A stretch of 64,000 nt of DNA from Candidatus Pelagibacter sp. FZCC0015 (GCF_007833635.1 NZ_CP031125.1:806001-870000), one strand, 5' to 3'; positions 18,525-28,429 are shown, numbered from the stretch's first letter. Numbers and translations: made by a program. The notes: a model not told the origin generated them from the sequence alone.

Positions 18525-19436
18525 TTGAAAAAAAAAATACTTATACTATCTGGAGGAATTTCCAAAGAAAGATTAATTAGTCTTGATACGGGATATCAAG
18601 TTGCCAAGGAGTTAAAAAAAAATGGATATAAAGTTAAAATTTCTGAACCTGATAAATTAACAGAAAATATTAAACAATTTAAACCCGATATAGTATTTAA
18701 TGCTCTCCATGGGCAGTTTGGTGAAGATGGATATATTCAAAGTGTACTTGAAAGATTTAAGATTCCATATACACACTCAGGTGTCGTTGCATCATCAATA
18801 GCAATGGATAAAGAAATCTCAAAAAAATTATTTATTAAAAATAAAATTAATACCCCAAAATCATTTATTTATTTTTTTGATATAAAAAATTCAGATTTGA
18901 TAAAAAAAATTAATAAAGAATTAAAATTTCCAGTTGTAATTAAACCACTTAATGAAGGATCAAGTGTAAATGTATTTATTTGTTCTAGAAAAAATATAAT
19001 TAAGAATTTAAAGAAGATTAAGCACTATAAGAAAATTATGATTGAAAAATTTATTGGCGGTAGAGAAATTCAAGTCGCGATAATGGGCGATAAAAAATTA
19101 GGAGCAATTGAATTAAAACCAAAAAGAAAATTTTATGATTACCAGGCCAAATATAATTCTAAGGCAAAAACAGAGCATATTATTCCTGTAAATTTAATTA
19201 AAAAAAATTTAGATCGGGTAATGAATATGGCGCTAAAAGCACACAAAGTAATTGGGTGTAGGGGTATAACGAGGTCAGATTTTAAATATAATAATGGGAA
19301 GTTTTATTTGTTAGAAATTAATACTCAACCAGGAATGACTAAATTGTCTTTAGTGCCTGAAATAGCTGCATATAAAGGGATTAGCTTTATTAAGTTAATT
19401 GAGTGGATTTTAAAAGATGCAACAAAGAAAAAGTAA
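18525..19436 (+). CDS. ddl: D-alanine--D-alanine ligase
   Basis: An ATP-grasp ligase that makes the D-Ala-D-Ala dipeptide used by the MurF half of the fusion protein upstream. Recognisable are the N-terminal ILSGGISKERLISLDTG, NALHGQFGEDGYIQSVLE, the ATP-binding VVIKPLNEGSSVNV loop, EKFIGGREIQVAI, and the metal-binding FYLLEINTQPGMTKLS near the end. Start is TTG one base after the murB stop; no ATG is available near the conserved N-terminus. The 3' end overlaps ftsQ by 20 bases. Confidence 0.96.
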   Translation: MKKKILILSGGISKERLISLDTGYQVAKELKKNGYKVKISEPDKLTENIKQFKPDIVFNALHGQFGEDGYIQSVLERFKIPYTHSGVVASSIAMDKEISKKLFIKNKINTPKSFIYFFDIKNSDLIKKINKELKFPVVIKPLNEGSSVNVFICSRKNIIKNLKKIKHYKKIMIEKFIGGREIQVAIMGDKKLGAIELKPKRKFYDYQAKYNSKAKTEHIIPVNLIKKNLDRVMNMALKAHKVIGCRGITRSDFKYNNGKFYLLEINTQPGMTKLSLVPEIAAYKGISFIKLIEWILKDATKKK

Positions 19437-20088
19437 AAAAATTTTAATTTATTTTTTTTTATTAATAATTTTGGGATCTGTAAATAATTTAAGCCTAAGT
19501 AAAATTAAATTCAATAAAGTTGAAAATATTAATATTTCAGGATTAGATAGTTCAAATAGCGCAATTATTCAAAATGATCTAAAAAGCTTAAATCTAGGAA
19601 GCATTTTTTTTCTTGATGAAAATTCAATTGGCAAAGTTATAGATTCAAACACTTTAATTCAAAAATACAAAATTTTTAAAGAGTACCCATCAACACTGGA
19701 TATAGAAATTGAAAAAACGGATTTTCTAGCGAAAATAAATCAAGAAGGCAAAACTTTCATTATAGGATCTAATGGAAAATTAATTAAAAATAATTCATCT
19801 ATTAATAACCTTCCATTTATATTTGGCAATCCAGATATATCAGAATTTTTAAATTTAAAAAAAATTATAGATAGTTCAAATATTTTATATGATGAGATTG
19901 AAAATTTTTATTTCTTTAAATCTAATAGATGGGATGTTGAGCTAAAAAATAATATATTGATAAAACTATCCAAAGATAATCTTAAAATATCTTTAAATAA
20001 TGCTTTTAAATTACTGAATAATATTAATTTAGAAAACATAAAAGTAATAGATGCTAGAATAAAAAATCAAATAATACTAAATGATTGA
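19417..20088 (+). CDS. ftsQ: Cell division protein FtsQ
   Basis: A 223-residue bitopic protein. It has a short basic cytoplasmic tail, one membrane helix at about residues 9-24 (ILIYFFLLIILGSVNN), and then a POTRA domain beginning KVENINISGLDSSNS with the later IFKEYPSTLDIEIEKTDFLAKI segment. FtsQ links early and late divisome parts through FtsB/FtsL. Its place after ddl and before the FtsA-like gene supports the call. It is shorter than many alphaproteobacterial FtsQ proteins, mainly in the cytoplasmic tail. It overlaps both neighbours. Confidence 0.9.
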   Translation: MQQRKSKKILIYFFLLIILGSVNNLSLSKIKFNKVENINISGLDSSNSAIIQNDLKSLNLGSIFFLDENSIGKVIDSNTLIQKYKIFKEYPSTLDIEIEKTDFLAKINQEGKTFIIGSNGKLIKNNSSINNLPFIFGNPDISEFLNLKKIIDSSNILYDEIENFYFFKSNRWDVELKNNILIKLSKDNLKISLNNAFKLLNNINLENIKVIDARIKNQIILND

Positions 20089-20782
20089 AGAATTTGATAT
20101 TGAAACATATTTATATATTTCACCAAGTGAATTTTGGATTTATTTATTTGATAAAAAAAATTTAAAAAATTTATATAAAAAAGGTATTAAATTTAAAAAT
20201 AATTATTTTATTGATGTAAATAATTTAGATAAATTTATAGAAGACAATATTTTTAAAATTGAGAAATTAGCAGGACATTTTGTTAAAAATATTGTGTTAG
20301 TTGTTGAAAATGATCAAATTATTGATTTGAATTTTGGAATAAAAAAAAAAAATTATAATAAAATTGTAGACAAGAAATTTTTACAAAATGTATTAACAGA
20401 TGCAAAGGATTTATTTAGAGAAAATTATCATGATAGTAAGATAATGCATATTTTAATATGTAGATATTTAGAAAATGGAAATTATCACTCATCTTATAAT
20501 GATAAATTTAAAGGAGACTATCTCTGTATAGAATTTCAATTTAAATATATTGCAAGCAATTTTATTTTTAATATTGATAAAATTTTAGAAAAATATCAAA
20601 TAAAAGTAACTGGTTGTATGGATGGTAAATATATAAAAAATTACTTTTCTGACAAAAAAATAGATTTTGCTGAAATGATTTATAAAATTCAGAATGGTTT
20701 CAATGAAAATGAGGTAAGATTAATTCCAAAAAACTATAAAAATATGGGGTTTTTTGAGAAATTTTTTCAACTATTCAGTTAG
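20081..20782 (+). CDS. FtsA-like mini protein lacking the ATP-binding half
   Basis: A 233-residue protein in the slot between ftsQ and lpxC where ftsA normally lies. By eye it follows FtsA through subdomains 1A (part) and 1C: the start YLYISPSEFWIYLFD matches the first strands, residues 121-135 (IMHILICRYLENGNY) match the 1C strand before the loop, and 147-180 (YLCIEFQFKY...IDKILEKYQIKVTGCM) match the 1C end. The phosphate, nucleotide and 2A/2B regions of the actin fold are missing. After a short helix (residues 195-207) comes KNMGFFEKFFQLFS, which resembles the C-terminal membrane-targeting amphipathic helix of FtsA. The link to FtsA is inference from position and weak similarity. The gene overlaps ftsQ by eight bases and is intact. 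Confidence 0.65.
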   Translation: MIEEFDIETYLYISPSEFWIYLFDKKNLKNLYKKGIKFKNNYFIDVNNLDKFIEDNIFKIEKLAGHFVKNIVLVVENDQIIDLNFGIKKKNYNKIVDKKFLQNVLTDAKDLFRENYHDSKIMHILICRYLENGNYHSSYNDKFKGDYLCIEFQFKYIASNFIFNIDKILEKYQIKVTGCMDGKYIKNYFSDKKIDFAEMIYKIQNGFNENEVRLIPKNYKNMGFFEKFFQLFS

Positions 20783-20846
20783 AAGTGTTTTTTACTGTAA
20801 CATTAGTTGTTTTCTAATTATGAAAGATCCAAACTAAAAGTTATGA

Positions 20847-21767
20847 GTGTCTTATTTAACTCAAAAAACAATAAAGGATAAAGTTTTATTCAAAGGAATA
20901 GCTTTACACAGCGGGCACAATGTCAGCATCTGCATCAAACCAGCTCAACCTAACTTTGGTATAGTTTTTAAAAGAGTAGACTTAAATAAAGATAACCTAG
21001 TATATCCAAATTTTATGAATGTTACTAACACATCATTAAACACTACTATTCAAAATGAGTATGGAGTAAAGGTTGCAACTATTGAACATTTAATGGGCGC
21101 TTTGTTTGGTCTAGGGATCGATAATGCTTTAATTGAAATTGATAATGAGGAAGTTCCGATATTAGATGGCTCAGCAAAAGAATTTATTAATCAAATAATT
21201 TTGTCAGGGATTGAGATAAGCAATGAACCAATAAAAATTATTAAGATAAATAAAGATATAGAATATAAAGATGGAGAAAGATTTATATCTATTCAGCCAT
21301 CAACATTAAGTCTAGACATAGATTTTGAGCTTAAATATAAAAATCCGATTATTGGCAATCAAAGAAATAAAGTGAAAGTTTATGAAGATGATTTAACAAA
21401 TGTTTATAACTCAAGAACTTTTTGTTTATATGAGGATATAGAATTAATTAGACAGAATGGTTTAGCAAAAGGTGGAAATTTAAATAATGCAATTGTGGTA
21501 AAAGATCACGAAATTCTTAATCCTGGAGGATTGAGAAATGAAAAAGAATTTGTTAATCATAAAATATTGGATTGTATAGGTGATTTATATACGTCAGGAT
21601 ATAGAATTGTAGCAAACGTAATTTGCTCTCAAGGAGGTCATTATTTAACAAACCAGCTACTAAGAAAAGTATTCAAAAATAAAGAAAATTTTTCAATTTT
21701 AGAAATTAAAGAAAAAAACTTGCCACACACTCTTATCAATAGAAATTTATTAAGATCAATTGCATAG
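20847..21767 (+). CDS. lpxC: UDP-3-O-acyl-N-acetylglucosamine deacetylase LpxC
   Basis: The zinc deacetylase for the committed step of lipid A synthesis. Motifs: LHSGHNVSICIKPA near residue 21, TIEHLMGALFGLGIDNALIEI with zinc His, EVPILDGSA with the catalytic Glu region one block before, and NHKILDCIGDLY with the second zinc His and Asp. The final part has the GGHYLTNQLLRKV-like segment. The start is GTG at 20847, which opens directly into the conserved QKTIKDKVLFKGI; a nearby ATG at 20843 is out of frame. The 64-base gap before it is among the largest in the block. Confidence 0.96.
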   Translation: MSYLTQKTIKDKVLFKGIALHSGHNVSICIKPAQPNFGIVFKRVDLNKDNLVYPNFMNVTNTSLNTTIQNEYGVKVATIEHLMGALFGLGIDNALIEIDNEEVPILDGSAKEFINQIILSGIEISNEPIKIIKINKDIEYKDGERFISIQPSTLSLDIDFELKYKNPIIGNQRNKVKVYEDDLTNVYNSRTFCLYEDIELIRQNGLAKGGNLNNAIVVKDHEILNPGGLRNEKEFVNHKILDCIGDLYTSGYRIVANVICSQGGHYLTNQLLRKVFKNKENFSILEIKEKNLPHTLINRNLLRSIA

Positions 21768-21815
21768 TTAATAAAGATATCTTTATAATTTCAATTAAAA
21801 AAGTATAAATTAAAT

Positions 21816-22661
21816 ATGAACTTTAAAAGTTTTTTAAATTTTGTTTTAATTATTTTTTTATTTTTTTCGTGCTCAAAAGAGATTGAAAAAAAATCTATAA
21901 TTAAGGAAAAAAGTTTAGACTTACAAGTTTTAGAGGCTTATACAGAGGGAAAAAATTCTTTAGAAGCTGGTGATGTGTTATATGCTGCAAAAAAATTTAA
22001 TGAAGCAGAATTATTATATCCACAATCAAACTGGGCGCCAAAGTCTGCACTCATGGCGGCTTATTCATATTATATTCAAGATTATTACGGTGACTCAATT
22101 GCCGAATTAGAAAGATTTATTAAAATTTATTCTCAAAATAAAAATATTGATTATGCATATTATTTATTAGCTGTATGTTATTATGAACAGATAGTTGATG
22201 AAAAAAAGGATTTACAATCAATTATAAAAGCTAAACAAACATTTAATAAAGTAATTTCTGATTTTCCAAATACAGATTATGCAATTGATGCAAAATATAA
22301 GATTAATTTAATTAATAACCTTTTAGCATCAAAAGAAATGTATGTTGGCCGCTATTATGTTAAAAAAAAGAAATGGATACCAGCTATTAATCGTTTTAGA
22401 GTTGTAGTAGATGAGTATGATACAACTATTTATGTGGAAGAAGCATTACACAGATTGGTTGAAGTTTATTTTATATTAGGTTTAAAATCTGAGGCACAGA
22501 AGTATGCTAATTTGTTAGGTTATAATTATCAATCTTCAAAATGGTATGAAAATTCGTATAGTAATTTTAATAAAAGTTATAAAAAACAAATTATAGAAAA
22601 AGAAAAAAAGAAAAATTCTATATTGCGTAAAGCCAAATCTCTTTTTGACTTAGATGGATAA
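21816..22661 (+). CDS. bamD: Outer-membrane assembly lipoprotein BamD
   Basis: A 281-residue lipoprotein of the BAM complex that inserts beta-barrel proteins into the outer membrane. The signal peptide ends in the lipobox LFFSC (Cys19). TPR-like helical repeats follow: YTEGKNSLEAGDVLYAAKKF, YPQSNWAPKSALMAAYSYYI, and the highly typical YYVKKKKWIPAINRFRVVV near residue 180. It lies between lpxC and ligA as in other alphaproteobacteria, though recN, often found between bamD and ligA, is not here. Its stop overlaps the ligA start by eight bases. Confidence 0.93.
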   Translation: MNFKSFLNFVLIIFLFFSCSKEIEKKSIIKEKSLDLQVLEAYTEGKNSLEAGDVLYAAKKFNEAELLYPQSNWAPKSALMAAYSYYIQDYYGDSIAELERFIKIYSQNKNIDYAYYLLAVCYYEQIVDEKKDLQSIIKAKQTFNKVISDFPNTDYAIDAKYKINLINNLLASKEMYVGRYYVKKKKWIPAINRFRVVVDEYDTTIYVEEALHRLVEVYFILGLKSEAQKYANLLGYNYQSSKWYENSYSNFNKSYKKQIIEKEKKKNSILRKAKSLFDLDG

Positions 22662-24684
22662 AAATAAAGTAATAAAGGAATATAAAAAAAAAATTAATTT
22701 ACTTAAAAAGTACGATAAATTTTATTATCAGAAGAGTGATCCAATAGTTTCAGATAAAGAATATGATGAATTAAAAAAATGGGTTTTAAAAATTGAGTCT
22801 GAATATAAAGATATTAAATCAAAAAATTCACCTTCAGGAAAAGTAGGTTATAAACCTTCCAAAAATTTTCAAAAAGTTTCGCACAGAGTTCCAATGTTAT
22901 CACTTGCCAATGCATTTACAGAGGAAGATTTATTAAATTTTGAAAAAAAAATTTTAAATTTTTTATCTGAAAATAAGGGGTTTAAAATTTCTTACAGTGC
23001 TGAACCAAAAATAGACGGTATTTCTGCCTCATTAATTTATAGAAATGGTATTTTTGAAAAAGGATTATCTAGAGGAGATGGAAGAGAAGGCGAAGATATA
23101 ACTGCAAATTTAGAGACAATAAAAGATATCCCAAAAATAATACCAGATAAAGATTTTCCTAAAGATATTGATGTTAGAGGAGAGGTATTTATTCAAAATA
23201 GTAATTTTGAGAATTTGAAGGATAAGTTTGCTAACCCTAGAAATGCTGCCTCAGGTTCTTTGAGGCAAAAAAATCCTGAGGATACAAAAAAAATACCCTT
23301 AAATTTTATAGCTTATACTTTTGGTTTTGAGCAGGGTTTAAAGCAAAAAAAACAATCTGATTATTTGAAAAAATTAGATGAATGGGGCTTTAAAACTAAT
23401 CCACTCAACAAAACAGTTGCTGGTATAAAAAACTTAATTCAAAATTATAATGAAGTTGAACAACAAAGAGCAAATTTAAATTTTGATATAGATGGTATTG
23501 TTTACAAAGTTAATGATTTTGACTTACAAAAAAGATTAGGAAATGTTGCTAATGCTCCGAGATGGGCTATTGCGCATAAGTTCTCATCAAATAAAGCAAT
23601 ATCTAAAATTTTAGATATTGATATTCAAATTGGCAGAACAGGAGCATTAACTCCTGTAGCAAAAATAAAACCCATAAATATTGGCGGAGTGTTAGTTTCT
23701 AATGCAACTTTACATAATGAGGATGAAATTAATAGAAAAGATATCCGAATTGGTGACACAGTAACCGTTGAAAGAGCTGGGGATGTGATCCCACATATCT
23801 TATCAGTTGATATTAATAAAAGAGAAAAAAATAGTTCTAAATTTATTTTTCCAAATAAATGTCCTTTTTGTGGCTCAAAAACAGTTAAAGAGTTTAATAA
23901 GGTCACTAAAAAAATTGATGCTGTGAGGAGGTGTTCTAGTGAAGATTATTATTGTGATAAAATTTCAATCGAAAAATTAAAACATTTTGTTTCGAAAGAT
24001 GCATTTAATATAGATGGTCTAGGAAAAAAGATCATAGAAGGGTTTTGGCAATTAAATTTTATAAAATTTCCACAGGATATATTTAAACTAGATTATAAAA
24101 AAATTGAAAAACTAGAAGGATGGGGAAAACTATCTACCGAAAACTTAAAGTATTCTATAAATGAAAAAAAAAATATTTCTCTAGAAAGGTTAATTTTTGC
24201 TTTAGGTATTAGGCACATAGGATTAGAAAATGCAAAATTATTAGCTAAACATTTTATATCTTTTTTGAAATTTCAAAGTCTTTCCAAGACAAAAAATTAC
24301 GATGATTTATTAAATATCGATGGAATTGGAGAAACCCAGGTAAGCTCAATGAAAGTTTTTTTCTCAAATAAAATAAATTTAAAAGTTTTAGATGAATTAG
24401 GAAAAATTTTGGTAATAAAAAATGCTACAGCCGCAAAACAAAACGGATTATTTAAAAACAAAACATTTTTAGTGACTGGTAAATTGAGTGGAATTAGCAG
24501 AGCTGAGGTTAAATCCTTAATTGAAGAAAATTCTGGAATTACAGTAAGTTCTGTCACAAATAAACTAAAGTATTTAATTATTGGAGAAAAACCAACAAGA
24601 AGAAAAGTAGAAAGTGCTAAACAACTTGATATTAAAATTATAAATCAAGAAGATTTTTTAAAAATGCTAAATAAAACTAGCTAA
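22654..24684 (+). CDS. ligA: NAD-dependent DNA ligase LigA
   Basis: Seals nicks in replication and repair using NAD. Domain order is standard: Ia domain with YYQKSDPIVSDKEYDEL, adenylation domain with the KIDG nucleophile lysine in SAEPKIDGISASL, OB fold (RTGALTPVAKIKPI), zinc finger with Cys pairs in CPFCGS and RCSSEDYYC, helix-hairpin-helix repeats, and a C-terminal BRCT domain (KTFLVTGKLSG). Length 676 is normal. It ends the long plus-strand block and overlaps the convergent aminopeptidase gene by 18 bases. Confidence 0.97.
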   Translation: MDKNKVIKEYKKKINLLKKYDKFYYQKSDPIVSDKEYDELKKWVLKIESEYKDIKSKNSPSGKVGYKPSKNFQKVSHRVPMLSLANAFTEEDLLNFEKKILNFLSENKGFKISYSAEPKIDGISASLIYRNGIFEKGLSRGDGREGEDITANLETIKDIPKIIPDKDFPKDIDVRGEVFIQNSNFENLKDKFANPRNAASGSLRQKNPEDTKKIPLNFIAYTFGFEQGLKQKKQSDYLKKLDEWGFKTNPLNKTVAGIKNLIQNYNEVEQQRANLNFDIDGIVYKVNDFDLQKRLGNVANAPRWAIAHKFSSNKAISKILDIDIQIGRTGALTPVAKIKPINIGGVLVSNATLHNEDEINRKDIRIGDTVTVERAGDVIPHILSVDINKREKNSSKFIFPNKCPFCGSKTVKEFNKVTKKIDAVRRCSSEDYYCDKISIEKLKHFVSKDAFNIDGLGKKIIEGFWQLNFIKFPQDIFKLDYKKIEKLEGWGKLSTENLKYSINEKKNISLERLIFALGIRHIGLENAKLLAKHFISFLKFQSLSKTKNYDDLLNIDGIGETQVSSMKVFFSNKINLKVLDELGKILVIKNATAAKQNGLFKNKTFLVTGKLSGISRAEVKSLIEENSGITVSSVTNKLKYLIIGEKPTRRKVESAKQLDIKIINQEDFLKMLNKTS

Positions 24685-26361
24685 CCATTTTTTTTCTTTT
24701 GTATTTAAAAATTTTGATATTTTTGAGTAAACCTCTAAATGATACTTAAATAGATAGTTTTTCTCAGAAATAGTCAATAAATCAAAATTAATTAAGTCTT
24801 TTTCTATTGGTACCATTGTTAAATTTTTAAAAAATATTTTTTCATCTATTTTATCTACATAAACTAAATTTTCTATACGTATTCCAAAATAATTCTTCTC
24901 ATAGTAACCAGGCTCATTACTTAATATCATTCCTGATTTTATTTTAATTTTATTTATCTTAGTTATTGATTGTGGTCCTTCGTGCACGTTTAGAAAAAAA
25001 CCTACTCCGTGGCCAGTTCCATGCGCATAATCTAAATTACTTTCATTTAAAAATTTTCTTGCTCTGCTATCAATTTTTTTACCAATATTATCTTTATTTA
25101 TATTAGTTGTAGCAACTGCAATATGTCCCTTTAAAACTTTAGTAAAAATATTTTTTATATATTGGCTTTGATTAGAAAAACAAATTGTTCTAGTAACATC
25201 TGTGGTTCCATATTTGTATTGACCACCTGAGTCACAAAGAAAAATATCTTTTTTATTTATATATCTACAATTTTCTTTTTTAGCGCGATAATGTACTATA
25301 GCACCATTTTTACCAGAACCTGCAATGGTATCAAAACTAGGATAAAGAAAGCTTTTATTCATTTTTCTAAATTGTTCCAATTTTCTAGCCGCTTCTACTT
25401 CAGTAATTTTATTTTTATTTATTTTTTTAATCCAATAAATAAATTTTGTTAATGCTACACCATCTAAAATATGAGCATTAATCATATTGTTAATTTCTAT
25501 TTTATTTTTAATCGCTTTAAAATGATAGGTAGGGTCTTCTCTACCAACAATTTTAAATTTTGATTTAATTAAATTTTCGAAGTATATAGAACATGATTTG
25601 TCATCAACTAAAAATTTTTTACCTTTAAGTTTAACTATTTTATCTGATAATTTGTTTATATCTAAAAACTGATTTAATTTAATAATTTTATTTTTTATTA
25701 ATTTTTTAGATTTTTCTTTTTTACTTATTAATAATATTTTTTTTGTTTTGCTTATTATTAACCTTGAATTGGGAATTGGACTATTTGGACTATCACTTCC
25801 TCTAATATTTAATAACCATGCAACATTTTCTGGTGCACTAATAAAAATATAATCACATTTTTTTTTTTTTAAATATTTAGTTATTCTATTTAATTTTGAA
25901 TTAATACTTTCACCAACGATATTTTTATTTAAAGAAAAAAAAGGGATAGAAGCATGTTCTTTCTGTTTTTTAATTTCATCTATTAGATTTTTTTCAACAT
26001 ATTTTATTTTATTATGTTTTAAAAAATAATTTTTAATTTGAGAATTTGTAAATAGTTTTGGATCAATACCTAAAGTTAAATTTTTAAATAACTTACAGTT
26101 TATTAACTTTTCAAATCCAAAAATTTGAAAATTTTTTCCACTTTCAGATTGACTCTGAATTGTGTATCTTCCGTCAGTAAATAAATAATTTTTATTTTTA
26201 AGAATTATGGCTAAGCCTGCAGATCCACTAAAGTTTGAGATTATTTCTAATCGATTTAATTTTGAGTATTCTGTAAAATAATCGTCATTTTTTGGAATCA
26301 CATAGCCATCAATTTCATATTTCTTAAATTTACTTCTTAATTCTTTTATGTAATTTTTCAT
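24667..26361 (-). CDS. Xaa-Pro aminopeptidase (M24B, PepP type)
   Basis: A 564-residue cytosolic metallopeptidase removing the residue before a proline at a peptide N-terminus. Two creatinase-like N-domains are followed by the pita-bread M24 domain. All five metal ligands can be placed: Asp in IFLCDSGGQY, Asp in GTTDVTRTI, His in YAHGTGHGVGFFLN, Glu in LSNEPGYYE and Glu in IRIENLVYV. The end carries the short C-terminal domain of the larger (APP1-like) form. The ATG overlaps the uvrD stop by four bases, so it is translated from the uvrD message. Confidence 0.93.
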   Translation of the reverse strand: MKNYIKELRSKFKKYEIDGYVIPKNDDYFTEYSKLNRLEIISNFSGSAGLAIILKNKNYLFTDGRYTIQSQSESGKNFQIFGFEKLINCKLFKNLTLGIDPKLFTNSQIKNYFLKHNKIKYVEKNLIDEIKKQKEHASIPFFSLNKNIVGESINSKLNRITKYLKKKKCDYIFISAPENVAWLLNIRGSDSPNSPIPNSRLIISKTKKILLISKKEKSKKLIKNKIIKLNQFLDINKLSDKIVKLKGKKFLVDDKSCSIYFENLIKSKFKIVGREDPTYHFKAIKNKIEINNMINAHILDGVALTKFIYWIKKINKNKITEVEAARKLEQFRKMNKSFLYPSFDTIAGSGKNGAIVHYRAKKENCRYINKKDIFLCDSGGQYKYGTTDVTRTICFSNQSQYIKNIFTKVLKGHIAVATTNINKDNIGKKIDSRARKFLNESNLDYAHGTGHGVGFFLNVHEGPQSITKINKIKIKSGMILSNEPGYYEKNYFGIRIENLVYVDKIDEKIFFKNLTMVPIEKDLINFDLLTISEKNYLFKYHLEVYSKISKFLNTKEKKWLASFI

Positions 26362-28394
26362 TTAATTCTCTTTTGATATCTTATCCAACCAGGACTTCTT
26401 TTACCTTCCTCAATTTCAAAATCTTGATTAAAATCAAAATCATCATCATTATTAATTTCCTCATCAAAGAATGAGTTTTTTTCTAAATATTTTTCTGGAA
26501 GTTCATCAACAAATCTTGAAGCCATGCTATCAATCCAATCTCCTTGATAAAATCTATTCATTGAAAAGGAAATTATAGCTTTTTTCTTTGCTCTTGTAAT
26601 TCCTACATATGCTAACCGTCTTTCTTCCTCAAGGCCATTTTGACCTTTTTCTTCGATAGATTTTTGATGTGGAAACAACCCTTCCTCCCATCCAGGTAAA
26701 AATACAACATCAAACTCTAAACCTTTTGCTGCGTGCATAGTCATCATGTTAATTTTTTCGCCATCCCATTCCTGATCTACAGAAGTTGCTAATGAAACGT
26801 GTTCTAAAAAACTTTCTAGATTGTCAAATTCTTTCATTGCACTTAATAACTCTTTAATATTTTCTAATCTATTTTCATTATCCAAGTCTTTTTTATTTTT
26901 AAGCATTGCTGAATATCCTGATTCATCCAAAACAATTTGTAATAATTTTATATGACTTGATTTTTTTACAATTAAATCGTTTCTCCACTTCATTAAAGAA
27001 TTGATAAATAAACTAAGACCAATTTTAGCTTTTGGCTTGATTAAATTTTGTTCAAGCATTTTTATTGATGATCTTTCTAAATTTAAATTATTTTCCTTAG
27101 CAAACTCATGAATGTTTTTTAAAGTACTATCACCTATCGATCTCTTAGGGTTATTCACTATCCTTTCAAAAGCCAAGTCATCTTTTTCCTGATGAATTAA
27201 TCTTAAATATGCAACACAATCTTTAATTTCAGCTCTTTCGTAAAATTTTGTACCACCTAATATTCTGTAAGGCATACCAATTTTAAGAAATCTTTCCTCA
27301 AATTCACGTGTTTGAAAAATGGCCCTAACTAAAATTGCAATATTATTATAAGAAAACTTTTTTTTTATTTTTTTTTCAATTTCATCAGAAATCCCAATTG
27401 CTTCATCTTTACCATTTTTAAAACAGTTTAATTGCACTGGATCACCCTCTTCCATTGTAGTAATCAATGTTTTTCCAACTCTATTTTGATTATTAGAAAT
27501 AAGGTCTGAAGCCACAGATAAAATATTCTGAGAAGATCTATAATTTTGTTCTAATCTTATTACTTTTGTATTTTTATAAACTTGATCAAATTCTAAAAAA
27601 TTTTTTATTTCTGCACCCCTCCAACTATAAATCGATTGATCATCATCACCTACACAACAAATATTTTTATTTTTTTCTGAAAGAAGATTAAGCCATTTGC
27701 TTTGAATAAAATTTGTATCTTGATATTCGTCGACAAGAATATATTTAAAATTTTTTGAATATATTTCTCTAATATCTGAATTGAATTCTAAAATCTTTAC
27801 TGCATGCAAGATTAGATCGCCAAAATCACAGGAGTTTAAGTCAGTTAATTTTTGTTGATAAATTTTATAAAGAGGAAGAATTGTTTTTTCATATAAATCT
27901 TTTTTATTAATTACAACTTCATCTGGATAAAATCCTTTATTTTTCCAACGATCTATTATTGCCAATATAAACCTCGGGGATAATTTTTTGATGTCAATAT
28001 TTTCAGCTTTGCAAATATTTTTGATAAGTCTGATCTGATCATCCGTGTCTATAATAGTAAAGTTAGAATTTAGATTTACTGCAGATGCATGTTTTCTTAA
28101 TAATTTAGCACAAATTGAATGAAATGTTCCAAGCCAAGGTAGTCCAATTGCGGATGATCCAAGTATTTTACTTACTCTATTTTGCATTTCTTTAGCAGCC
28201 TTGTTAGTAAAAGTGACTGCTAAAATCTGATTTGGAAAAGACTTTTTTTCATTGATAATATTAGCTATTCTTGAAGTTAAAACTTTCGTTTTTCCTGACC
28301 CTGCTCCAGCAACAATCAAAAGAGGTCCATCAAGATGCAGAACAGCTTCTTTTTGGGCCTCATTTAAATTTTTTAAATAATCTTTGTTTATCAT
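26358..28394 (-). CDS. uvrD: UvrD/PcrA-type DNA helicase
   Basis: A superfamily 1A 3'-5' helicase used in excision and mismatch repair. Motifs in order: Q motif LNEAQKEAVLHLDGPLLIV, Walker A AGAGSGKTKVLTSRI near residue 31, VTFTNKAAKEM, DEYQDTN (motif II), GDDDQSIYSWRGA (III), RLEQNYRSSQNI (IV), MTMHAAKGLEFDVVF (V) and RLAYVGITRAKK (VI). Length 678 is slightly short, with a reduced C-terminal tail that lacks a clear Tudor-like end. pepP follows with a four-base overlap. Confidence 0.95.
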   Translation of the reverse strand: MINKDYLKNLNEAQKEAVLHLDGPLLIVAGAGSGKTKVLTSRIANIINEKKSFPNQILAVTFTNKAAKEMQNRVSKILGSSAIGLPWLGTFHSICAKLLRKHASAVNLNSNFTIIDTDDQIRLIKNICKAENIDIKKLSPRFILAIIDRWKNKGFYPDEVVINKKDLYEKTILPLYKIYQQKLTDLNSCDFGDLILHAVKILEFNSDIREIYSKNFKYILVDEYQDTNFIQSKWLNLLSEKNKNICCVGDDDQSIYSWRGAEIKNFLEFDQVYKNTKVIRLEQNYRSSQNILSVASDLISNNQNRVGKTLITTMEEGDPVQLNCFKNGKDEAIGISDEIEKKIKKKFSYNNIAILVRAIFQTREFEERFLKIGMPYRILGGTKFYERAEIKDCVAYLRLIHQEKDDLAFERIVNNPKRSIGDSTLKNIHEFAKENNLNLERSSIKMLEQNLIKPKAKIGLSLFINSLMKWRNDLIVKKSSHIKLLQIVLDESGYSAMLKNKKDLDNENRLENIKELLSAMKEFDNLESFLEHVSLATSVDQEWDGEKINMMTMHAAKGLEFDVVFLPGWEEGLFPHQKSIEEKGQNGLEEERRLAYVGITRAKKKAIISFSMNRFYQGDWIDSMASRFVDELPEKYLEKNSFFDEEINNDDDFDFNQDFEIEEGKRSPGWIRYQKRIK

Positions 28395-28429
28395 TTAAAA
28401 TAATACTTTATAAGCTTTCTTTAATTGTT

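Noticed and set aside
20783..20846. TTTACT and TAATTA as a possible lpxC promoter
   Set aside because: Spacing of 18 and A+T-rich context make a chance match likely; noted but not annotated.
23625..23906. Minus-strand frame inside ligA
   Set aside because: Shadow of the ligA zinc-finger/OB region.
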